A DNA stretch of 56,581 bases, from positions 1 through 56,581 of IMG/VR virus record IMGVR_UViG_3300000553_000048; one strand, written 5' to 3'. This DNA is from a virus. Under the pieces are notes generated by a model. That model saw only the letters and a program-made list of their open reading frames with translations, was not told where the DNA came from and searched no databases. The translations under genes and the position numbers were made by a program. Position 1 is the stretch's first letter. Every line of letters starts with the position of its first letter. Shown here piece by piece: positions 50,763-56,581 of this stretch.

Positions 50763-52892
50763 ATGTCATCAAATCCTTTTTATACCCATTCTGACGGGGT
50801 CCCGGCATTCAACTCGGCAGGGTCGTCTCAGCTTGTGAGGGCGGAGTTTGATTCTGTCGCTGCAGGTTTTACAGCGGTGGAGGCGGCAATTGTCGGTATT
50901 CAGAATCAGGCATTTACCACGTCTCCCACAGTGCCGACTCCTCCCCAGTTCGACAACTCCCAGAAGGCAGCGGATACAGCCTTTGTCCAGTCGTCAAAGG
51001 GATTCCAGGTTCCGAGTATCATCAGTCCGACGACCACAACCACGCTGACAGTCGCACAGTTGGGCAGTCTGGTGGAATTTACCGGGACGGCTCCATATAC
51101 CGTCACGCTTCCAGCTATGACGGCCTCGATGAATGGATCTGGCTTCATGTTCCAGAATACAACCTCTGGCGTCATAACCCTCTCGACGTCCGGGACGGAC
51201 CGCCTCTTGTCTTCTGGTGGGGTTCAGGTCCAGACGATCACCTTCAACCCTGGCGATACGCTGACCGTCTACGCAAACGGTGCAGGGGCGTGGATTATGG
51301 GCGGTTCGGCGATTGCTGCCCTGGCTCCTCAGCAGCAGTCCTTGACGTCCTCTGTGGCTTCAAACGCGCTGACAATCGGGCTGAATCCGACGACCTTGCT
51401 TTTTCGGAATGCAAACCTGACCCTTGGTACACCAACATCGATCTCCCTTAACTCGGCGCTGAGTATCGTAGCTCCTTCCGGCGCGTCCTTCGGGGCAACT
51501 GGGGGCCAGCAATGTCAAGTCGCAATCCTGGCCCTGAATAATGCCGGGTCGGTGTCGCTTGGCCTGGTGAACACAGCCGGGATGCTGGACCTTGATGAGA
51601 CAACGCTTGTCAGCACGACAGCCATAAGCGCCGGGTCTACGGCCAATAACGTCATTTATTCGGCGGCAGCGCTTACGAATGTTCCGTTCCGCGTAGTTGG
51701 ATACTTCCTTGCAACAGAAGCAACGGCAGGCCAGTGGTCGTCTCTTCCTTCCACCCTGCAAGGGATTGGCGGTGAGGCCACAATATTCGGACTGGGCGGT
51801 GTCTTCACCCCTCCTATTGCTTGTCAGCAAAATCTTTATGCATCGGCATCAGCGGGTGGAACATCGGATGCAATAACGGCGGCTTTCAATCCGTCCTTCA
51901 GCGCTACCACTTTCCTGGCCGGGAATGTTCAGGTATCCGTAAGGGCGTCCCTTGCGAATCTGACAACTACCCCGACGTTTTACGCTGGGTATGGAAGCCC
52001 CGTTACTATCGTCAAAGGCAATGGCCTTCCTCTTGCTCCTGGGGACATCGCTGGGGCTGGGCATTGGATTGATTTGAATTGGGATGCGACTTTAGGAAAA
52101 TGGATTCTGTTGAATCCAGCAACTGGCGTAGGTGTTCCAAACCAGATCCAGTCCGTGACAGCAACAGTCGCCGGCAATGCTTTGACTGTCGGTTTGCAGC
52201 CCTGCGCCTTATCGTTCCGGAATGCAACCCTGACAAACGGCGTTGCTGCCAATTACTCAATAGCCTCGGCCTTGAGTCTTACCGTTCCCACTGGTGCAAC
52301 CTTCGGATCAAGCAGCGGAACGCAATGCCAAATTGCAATCCTGGCCCTGAATAACGTCGGAACAATCAGCCTGGGCGTAGTTAATATGTCTGGCGGTGTC
52401 AATCTCGACGAGACAACCCTTGTCAGCACGACGGCCATAAGCGGAACGGCCTGCGCCAATAACGTCATTTATTCAGCTACGGCGCTTACGAACGTACCGT
52501 TCCGTGTCGTCGGGTATTTGACCGCTACAGAGACAACGGCAGGAATCTGGGCAACTGCTCCGACCCTTGTCCAGGGAGAAGGCGGTGTCGCTATGACCTC
52601 CATGCAGTCGCTTGGGAACGGGCAGCAAACTTGGCAAACGGTGACGAGGGTTTCGGGTACCACTTACTACAACACCACCAGTAGGCCCATACTAATTGAG
52701 ATATCTGGTCAGACTTCATTGACTTCAGCTCAATTGTACCTGTCCGTTAACGGTGTTGTGGTAATTAATCTACTGTGGGTAAGTATAACAGGGAACATTC
52801 CGGGGGTACTTACCGCAATTGTCCCTCCTGGGGGGACGTATGTTTTTAATGCTGTAAATATGGGGACGATGTCCGCTGTAGAACTCAGATAA
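50763..52892 (+). CDS. Tail fibre/appendage protein with internal duplication
   Basis: This 709-residue beta-rich Thr/Ala/Ser/Val protein starts with YTHSDGVPAFNSAGSS, like phage fibre N-termini that attach to the tail. Two homologous modules, about residues 192-340 and 459-612, share CQVAILALNNAG / CQIAILALNNVG and LDETTLVSTTAIS and NVPFRVVGY. The C-terminus (SGTTYYNTTSRPILIEISG) is a typical receptor-side beta domain. It probably recognises the host surface. It starts after TTGGAGAAC. Confidence 0.75.
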   Translation: MSSNPFYTHSDGVPAFNSAGSSQLVRAEFDSVAAGFTAVEAAIVGIQNQAFTTSPTVPTPPQFDNSQKAADTAFVQSSKGFQVPSIISPTTTTTLTVAQLGSLVEFTGTAPYTVTLPAMTASMNGSGFMFQNTTSGVITLSTSGTDRLLSSGGVQVQTITFNPGDTLTVYANGAGAWIMGGSAIAALAPQQQSLTSSVASNALTIGLNPTTLLFRNANLTLGTPTSISLNSALSIVAPSGASFGATGGQQCQVAILALNNAGSVSLGLVNTAGMLDLDETTLVSTTAISAGSTANNVIYSAAALTNVPFRVVGYFLATEATAGQWSSLPSTLQGIGGEATIFGLGGVFTPPIACQQNLYASASAGGTSDAITAAFNPSFSATTFLAGNVQVSVRASLANLTTTPTFYAGYGSPVTIVKGNGLPLAPGDIAGAGHWIDLNWDATLGKWILLNPATGVGVPNQIQSVTATVAGNALTVGLQPCALSFRNATLTNGVAANYSIASALSLTVPTGATFGSSSGTQCQIAILALNNVGTISLGVVNMSGGVNLDETTLVSTTAISGTACANNVIYSATALTNVPFRVVGYLTATETTAGIWATAPTLVQGEGGVAMTSMQSLGNGQQTWQTVTRVSGTTYYNTTSRPILIEISGQTSLTSAQLYLSVNGVVVINLLWVSITGNIPGVLTAIVPPGGTYVFNAVNMGTMSAVELR

Positions 52893-52903
52893 AGGACAAA
52901 AAA

Positions 52904-53440
52904 ATGGAATACTTAGACCAGTACTATACCGATCAAAATGGCGGATTGCATTTTCTTTCCGCCCAGGATCAAGCCAATGCAATAACCAAAGGGCTTCTTC
53001 TTCCTGATCCTTCCTGGACGGCGATAACGGAGGCAGCAGCTGCTTTGATACAAAATCCACCTCTCACTTTATCTCAGGCGCAAGCCGCGCAAATCGCAAC
53101 TCTTCAGGCCTCCTACAATGCCGCAACCCTTGCCCCTGTGTCGATGACAACAGCAGCGGGTCACACAGACACATACGCCCAGGACGCCCAGAGCAAGCAA
53201 TACCTTCTTGATGCTCTGGCGGCAGGGGCAAAAAATCAAACATGGCCGTTAAATATCTGGCTGAATTCAGCAGGCCAGCCGGTCACACCTTTTATTTACG
53301 CAGACTTACAAACACTTTCCACAGCGATGGAGGCGGCAGAGATTCCTGCGTATCAGGATCTTCTCGCCAAGGTAGCGGCGGTTATGGCGGCAGTTCAGGC
53401 TGGGGCAACCGTGGCGGCGGTTCAGGCTATCGTATTCTAA
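52904..53440 (+). CDS. Fibre-associated protein with DUF4376-like domain, 178 aa
   Basis: The N-terminus (DQYYTDQNGGLHFLSAQD) is followed by a DUF4376-like helical region (LTLSQAQAAQIATLQASYNA, PVSMTTAAGHTDTYAQD, PFIYADLQTLSTAMEA). Such proteins follow tail fibre genes and act as fibre assembly factors or fibre parts. Begins after AAAGGAC. Confidence 0.65.
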   Translation: MEYLDQYYTDQNGGLHFLSAQDQANAITKGLLLPDPSWTAITEAAAALIQNPPLTLSQAQAAQIATLQASYNAATLAPVSMTTAAGHTDTYAQDAQSKQYLLDALAAGAKNQTWPLNIWLNSAGQPVTPFIYADLQTLSTAMEAAEIPAYQDLLAKVAAVMAAVQAGATVAAVQAIVF

Positions 53441-53470
53441 GGTTTTAAAACAAACATCAGGAGTAAAGAA

Positions 53471-53713
53471 ATGAGAACAATGAGGGCAAAGATGAGGGTT
53501 GTGAATGTAGATCGTCAAGCGACCTGCGAGGTTTTACGTTTTTCAGCTGTAGGGAGTGTGTTCCCTTATCCTGAAGACGGAAGCGATGAAAACAATTCCT
53601 TCGCCAAATGGACACCGTGCGCTGACCTGAATATGACGGTCACAAACCCTGATCTCTTCGGGAAAATTCAGATAGGAGAAGAATATTACCTCGACTTTAC
53701 CAAAGCAGAGTAA
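53471..53713 (+). CDS. Small phage protein, 80 aa
   Basis: Starts after AGGAGTAAAG. A compact beta protein (MRAKMRVVNVDRQATCEVL, GKIQIGEEYYLDFTKAE) of a type frequent near phage tail or lysis genes. No known activity. Confidence 0.6.
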   Translation: MRTMRAKMRVVNVDRQATCEVLRFSAVGSVFPYPEDGSDENNSFAKWTPCADLNMTVTNPDLFGKIQIGEEYYLDFTKAE

Positions 53714-53757
53714 GCACTCAAAATAATGATGTAAAAAATTAAAGGGAGACTAGAAAA

Positions 53758-54288
53758 ATGAAAAAGTTAAGTTCTGTATTGATGATGGTGTTGATCGTGG
53801 GCGGTTTTTTCTTCGCGTGGGGTTGCACCTCCCAACAGGTAACTTCCCTTAACGCGGATCTCGCAAAAATTCCTACTCCCGCAGAGGTGGCGGCTGAAAT
53901 ATGCCCCCCCACTCAGGCCGCGCTTGGTATCTTGTCTGCTCCGGGCGTATTGGCCGATCCGAAATTAATTGCAGACCTGAGTATAGCGAATGTGGCCGTT
54001 AACGCTGTCTGCTCAGCTGGATCTTCCGTCGCGGTGAACGATCTGCACGCTATGGCAGTGAACGGTATTCCGGCCCTTCAGAAGATTGTAGCGGTGGCAC
54101 CCGTGAGCGCCCAGGTGAAACAAGATACGAGCGTAGGTCTCGCTGTTGCGCAAGCGGTTCTCTCTCAGGTGATTGCGGCCAATACCACCCCGGCCCCGGC
54201 AGCTGTGACCGCGCCTGTTACTTCCCCCGTCGCTCCGGTCGTCACCCCGCCTGCCGCCGGAACGCCCGTGGCTGTTCCGGCCAGCTAA
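53758..54288 (+). CDS. Late lipoprotein (outer-spanin candidate), 176 aa
   Basis: Signal peptide with lipobox WGC (Cys about residue 23; SVLMMVLIVGGFFFAWGC). The mature part is Ala/Val-rich with a Pro-rich C-terminus (AVTAPVTSPVAPVVTPP). It is placed first in the lysis region. An outer-membrane lipoprotein could serve as the o-spanin, but no i-spanin partner overlaps it, so the role is uncertain. Confidence 0.6.
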   Translation: MKKLSSVLMMVLIVGGFFFAWGCTSQQVTSLNADLAKIPTPAEVAAEICPPTQAALGILSAPGVLADPKLIADLSIANVAVNAVCSAGSSVAVNDLHAMAVNGIPALQKIVAVAPVSAQVKQDTSVGLAVAQAVLSQVIAANTTPAPAAVTAPVTSPVAPVVTPPAAGTPVAVPAS

Positions 54289-54349
54289 TTCAATAACCAC
54301 CATCAATCCATGGCCGGGTAAAATCCGGCTATTTATAATGGAGAACATT

Positions 54350-54808
54350 ATGAGCTTTTTAAAAGCAATGCAGTACGGCCAGGTCATAGAGAATCCGGCC
54401 ACATACAAGAACCTGCAGAACTCCATCAACCTCTTGGTTGCCCTGCTCAGTATTGGGGGACAAGTTCTGCACTCTTATGGTTTTACCGTCAACCTGTCAG
54501 AAGCGCATGCGGTCACGATAGCAACCGCATTGGCGGTCTCCTTTTGTGCTCTCAACGCCCTTTTTACGGTGATTACATCTGACGATATGGGTATCAAAAT
54601 TCGTGCCGCGCAACCGTCTCCCTCTCAGGTAATGGCGGAACAGCTTCCCCGGCTTATCAAGGCCCTTGAACTGATGCTTGCACAGCCTCCTGCTTTCCCG
54701 GCTCCTGTAACTGAAGTGAAGGTTGCTGTTCAGACCGCGCCGGACGTTGCCGCCCAAAAGGCTCAGGATCCAGCAGCGGCTGCTGCAACGGGAGGAGGTG
54801 CTGCGTGA
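54350..54808 (+). CDS. Holin-like membrane protein, 152 aa
   Basis: ATG 54350 has GGAG just upstream; an in-frame ATG at 54338 lacks a site. Two hydrophobic segments (INLLVALLSIGGQVLHSYGF, VTIATALAVSFCALNALFTV) lie in the first 90 residues, with an Ala/Gln/Pro-rich cytoplasmic tail. It would fit a two-span holin, though longer than most. Overlaps the lipase by 4 bases. Confidence 0.55.
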   Translation: MSFLKAMQYGQVIENPATYKNLQNSINLLVALLSIGGQVLHSYGFTVNLSEAHAVTIATALAVSFCALNALFTVITSDDMGIKIRAAQPSPSQVMAEQLPRLIKALELMLAQPPAFPAPVTEVKVAVQTAPDVAAQKAQDPAAAAATGGGAA

Positions 54809-55407
54809 CGGTTAAAGATTTCGCGAAAATAGCAGATGCCGCCTATACAGCGGTCCCGACAATCGGGGACCCGAACAGCGCGTCCAGGGCGATTGTCACC
54901 AGAGACGATGCTGACGCATCAGCAATCGTCTCGTTCCCCGGCAGCGACAACGTAGCCTGCTGGCTGGCGGATCTGGACGCAGAGGTATCAGATCATCCTG
55001 GACTTGGGTTGATACACAAGGGTTTCTGGTCTGCATGGGTTGCGATAAAAGAGCAGGTCTATCGAGCCATAGAAGGATGTAGGACTGTGACGTGGGTTGG
55101 TCATTCTCTTGGGGCTGCCCTGGCGATTCTGGCCGGGTCTGACTATGCGGAGATATTCAAAAAGACGACCATCTACGGCTTCGAACCTCCTCGGGTTTCT
55201 GCTGATGGAGCGATCGAGAGACTTATTTCGACGCTTAAGGTGGATATTTCCTTGTACCAGAACGGAAACGATGTGGTCCCTGATGTCCCTCGCATCCTGC
55301 AGAACTGGCAGCACCCGGCGCCATTAATCAAAATTGGAAAGCCGTTTCTACCATTCGCCAATATCAACGACCATGAAATGAGCCGAGTTATAAAAGCACT
55401 CGCATAA
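54805..55407 (+). CDS. Class 3 lipase in the lysis cassette
   Basis: This 200-residue alpha/beta hydrolase has GHSLG with nucleophile Ser101, Asp156 in GNDVVPD and His190 in INDHEMSR, a complete catalytic triad. The N-terminal oxyanion region is IVSFPGSDNVACWLADLDA. It has no signal peptide. GTG 54805 overlaps the holin-like gene. Placed between holin-like and endolysin genes, it may break down membrane phospholipids at lysis; the substrate is inferred. Confidence 0.8.
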   Translation: MTVKDFAKIADAAYTAVPTIGDPNSASRAIVTRDDADASAIVSFPGSDNVACWLADLDAEVSDHPGLGLIHKGFWSAWVAIKEQVYRAIEGCRTVTWVGHSLGAALAILAGSDYAEIFKKTTIYGFEPPRVSADGAIERLISTLKVDISLYQNGNDVVPDVPRILQNWQHPAPLIKIGKPFLPFANINDHEMSRVIKALA

Positions 55408-55431
55408 CAAATCACCAAAAAGGACGCAACC

Positions 55432-55749
55432 GTGACACCTGATCAGATTACTCAGCTTTTGGCTGCATTAGAGAAAATCTCTCAACACGCCCCGCAGGAA
55501 TCACAACCTGTAATCGCGCTGTTGCTTGTTATAGCGTCCATCATGTCTCTCATGTGGAGAGACCTTAAGGGAAGCATCAAAGAAACGCGAACAGAGTGGC
55601 AGACTGCTCTTGCCGCTCACAAAGCGGAAAATGATAAGGACCTCGCCGACCACAAAGCGGATAACGAAAAAGACTATGATCTTCTCTGGGAAGACCGGCG
55701 GCGTTGCCAGGATGAATGCTGTCCTCCTCGAGTCAAGAAAGGAGATTGA
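55432..55749 (+). CDS. Membrane-anchored coiled-coil protein (i-spanin or holin candidate), 105 aa
   Basis: GTG 55432 follows AAAAGGACG. One membrane span (VIALLLVIASIMSLMW) near the N-terminus is followed by a long charged coiled coil (HKAENDKDLADHKADNEKD) and a CC pair near the end. This layout resembles Rz-type inner spanins, and also some class III holins. Pairing with the lipoprotein at 53758 is possible. Confidence 0.55.
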   Translation: MTPDQITQLLAALEKISQHAPQESQPVIALLLVIASIMSLMWRDLKGSIKETRTEWQTALAAHKAENDKDLADHKADNEKDYDLLWEDRRRCQDECCPPRVKKGD

Positions 55750-55751
55750 TC

Positions 55752-55838
55752 ATGCCCGTGAAAGTCTGCCCCGAATGCGGTCATCGTTATACGCAGGGAT
55801 CGCATTGTCCTGTTTGTGGGTACCCGTGCGAAGATTGA
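55752..55838 (+). CDS. Zinc-ribbon microprotein, 28 aa
   Basis: GGAG precedes ATG 55752. The peptide has two CxxC pairs (VCPECGHRYT and HCPVCGYPC), enough for one structural zinc. It lies two bases after the upstream stop. Its role in the lysis cassette is unknown. Confidence 0.55.
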   Translation: MPVKVCPECGHRYTQGSHCPVCGYPCED

Positions 55839-55854
55839 TCTTTTACAAGAGAAT

Positions 55855-55870
55855 GTAGCCAGGAGGCTAC
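55855..55870 (+). promoter_or_regulatory. Hairpin that sequesters the endolysin ribosome binding site
   Basis: GTAGCC (55855-55860) and GGCTAC (55865-55870) form a perfect 6-bp stem with loop AGGA. The AGGAGG Shine-Dalgarno site is split between loop and stem. It could delay or limit endolysin translation. Confidence 0.55.
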
Positions 55871-55875
55871 GAAAT

Positions 55876-56355
55876 ATGATCTATTCAACAAACGAACTGG
55901 CCTTTATGAAGGCAATTACAGTCAGTGAATTGACCCAGGCCGTTATCGACGGCTCGGACGAGGGGTTTAATGTACTCGTAGGTTCAACACCTACCCACAT
56001 TAATACGTTCCCGAATTATGATGACCACCCGCGCATCCTGGTTCATTTTGACAACGGAATCCCATCGAGTACCGCTGCCGGGGCCTTCCAGATTTTGGAG
56101 CACTTCTTTGATTTTTACACAAAGAGCCTCGACCTGGACGGCACGTTTTCGAAAGACAATCAGAGGGCTATTGCGCACCAATATTTTCGTGAGTGCCACG
56201 CCCTGGCTGATATCGCGGCGGGAAATTTTCTTGCCGCTTTGTCTCTTGTCCGGACACGTTGGGCCAGCCTGCCGGATAGTGGAAATAACCAGCATGAGAA
56301 CTCTGTCGCGCTCTTAAAACAGGCTTATCTTGATGCGGGGGGAACGATAGCGTGA
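55876..56355 (+). CDS. Endolysin, lambda R-like lytic transglycosylase (GH104 type)
   Basis: This 159-residue protein matches lambda R in length and pattern: catalytic Glu18 in TVSELTQ (aligned with lambda E19), GFNVLVGSTP, YDDHPRILVHF, SSTAAGAFQIL, RTRWASLPDSGNNQHENS. It cuts peptidoglycan by the transglycosylase reaction. It has no signal peptide, so it needs the holin. ATG 55876 with AGGAGG is preferred to the longer frame from 55816. A 3' copy remains in the left flank. Confidence 0.9.
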   Translation: MIYSTNELAFMKAITVSELTQAVIDGSDEGFNVLVGSTPTHINTFPNYDDHPRILVHFDNGIPSSTAAGAFQILEHFFDFYTKSLDLDGTFSKDNQRAIAHQYFRECHALADIAAGNFLAALSLVRTRWASLPDSGNNQHENSVALLKQAYLDAGGTIA

Positions 56356-56445
56356 TATCCGAATACCTACCGATAAGATTCCTGTCAGTTAGTTTGTATG
56401 GAGACTTATGGAGACTTTCAGAAATTCAAGGGTTAGAGATTTCGT

Positions 56446-56512
56446 TCTCAAGCCCTTGATTTTATTGGTGCACCCGGAGGGATTCGGACCCCCGACACCC
56501 GGATTCGAAGTC
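56446..56512. other. attR: attR: 67-bp att core restoring the tRNA-Arg 3' part
   Basis: Identical to attL. The phage copy rebuilds the T arm, anticodon arm and CCA end of the tRNA gene, so integration does not destroy the tRNA. Divergence from attL begins at 56513. Confidence 0.92.
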
Positions 56513-56542
56513 CGGTGCTCTATCCAGCTGAGCTACGGGTGC
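56466..56542 (-). tRNA. tRNA-Arg (anticodon TCG)
   Basis: A 77-nt gene with encoded CCA. The acceptor stem GCACCCG (5' end at 56542) pairs with CGGGTGC near the 3' end. The D arm has AGCTCAGCTGGATAGAG, the anticodon stem is CCGGA/TCCGG with loop CTTCGAA, and the T loop is GTTCGAATC. Anticodon TCG reads CGA (arginine). The 5' third is host sequence and the rest comes from the phage. Confidence 0.95.
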
Positions 56543-56581
56543 GTATGCTGTCAGCATTTTTATGAAGCAATGAATATACAC

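Larger units (their letters stand above)
1606..56512. mobile_element. Complete temperate podovirus-type prophage integrated in tRNA-Arg
   Basis: The element is bounded by identical 67-bp repeats that carry the 3' part of a tRNA-Arg gene. An integrase lies next to the left repeat and an endolysin next to the right one. Inside are a lysogeny switch, recombination and replication genes, a late promoter, terminase, portal, capsid, tail and lysis genes in normal phage order. No tape measure, sheath or tail-tube genes are seen. The N4-gp56-type capsid, the nozzle-like tail protein, the ejection proteins with a transglycosylase and the giant polyvalent protein all suggest a short-tailed virion. All structural ORFs are open, so the prophage may be functional. 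Confidence 0.93.

Noticed and set aside
55906-55935. Apparent loss of the catalytic Glu in the endolysin (IDGSDEG where lambda R has SEGT).
   Set aside because: Counting back from the conserved GFNVLVG/GYDVIVG block aligns lambda E19 with Glu18 in TVSELTQ, so the catalytic residue is present.
1-56581. Diversity-generating retroelement or retron.
   Set aside because: No reverse transcriptase-like ORF (YxDD motif) was found, and the fibre gene's repeats are a module duplication, not a template/variable repeat pair.

Overview
The window is almost entirely one temperate podovirus-type prophage, about 54.8 kb between 67-bp direct repeats at 1606-1672 and 56446-56512. It sits in the 3' part of a tRNA-Arg(TCG) gene, whose intact copy lies on the minus strand at 56466-56542. 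The host is probably a Gram-negative bacterium, because the lysis region holds a lambda R-like endolysin, lipoproteins and a lipase. Several early genes (RecT, the SbcC-like ATPase, the families at 9828 and 10242) resemble ones I know from clostridial-type phages. I cannot place the host genus; Desulfobacterota or a Gram-negative Firmicute would fit. Family calls are made from motifs and memory of the families, without database searches.

Layout. 1-1605 is a decayed older element: part of an XRE antitoxin, a DUF2335 gene with an in-frame stop, and a chimeric ORF joining an HTH N-terminus to an endolysin C-terminus. This suggests a second, related prophage once used the same tRNA site. 1690-4690 holds the integrase, a candidate small RNA with its own promoter and terminator, and two minus-strand cargo genes (SHOCT lipoprotein, membrane protein). 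4693-6354 is the lysogeny switch: CI-type repressor, divergent Cro-like protein, AntA/KilAC antirepressor. 6354-10958 holds many very small genes, a Tad2/DUF2829 anti-Thoeris candidate and a PD-(D/E)XK-type nuclease. 11056-21142 is recombination, replication and nucleotide metabolism (SbcC-like ATPase, RecT, MBL hydrolase, AlpA-like protein, MazG-like protein, replication initiator and loader-like proteins), ending in an RtcB RNA ligase.

A strong sigma70-type promoter followed within about 40 nt by a terminator (21174-21277) precedes all late genes, which implies lambda Q-like antitermination. The late genes run terminase, portal, scaffold-like protein, N4-gp56-type capsid, tail adaptor and nozzle. 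They include an unusual enzyme cassette (GNAT-like protein, small zincin, radical SAM protein) and ejection proteins with a lytic transglycosylase. A 3363-residue polyvalent protein follows, combining helicase, DNA methyltransferase, zincin, ADP-ribosyltransferase-like and large C-terminal regions. Then come the fibre, its accessory protein and a lysis cassette of lipoprotein, holin-like protein, lipase, spanin/holin-like protein and endolysin.

The most striking observation is two small genes in the +1 frame nested inside the giant polyvalent gene (43407-43784 and 47412-47612). Each has a good Shine-Dalgarno site and normal-looking codon use. Each lies exactly where the giant protein's own frame becomes low-complexity linker. 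This suggests the giant ORF grew by reading through former small genes in another frame, with those genes retained.
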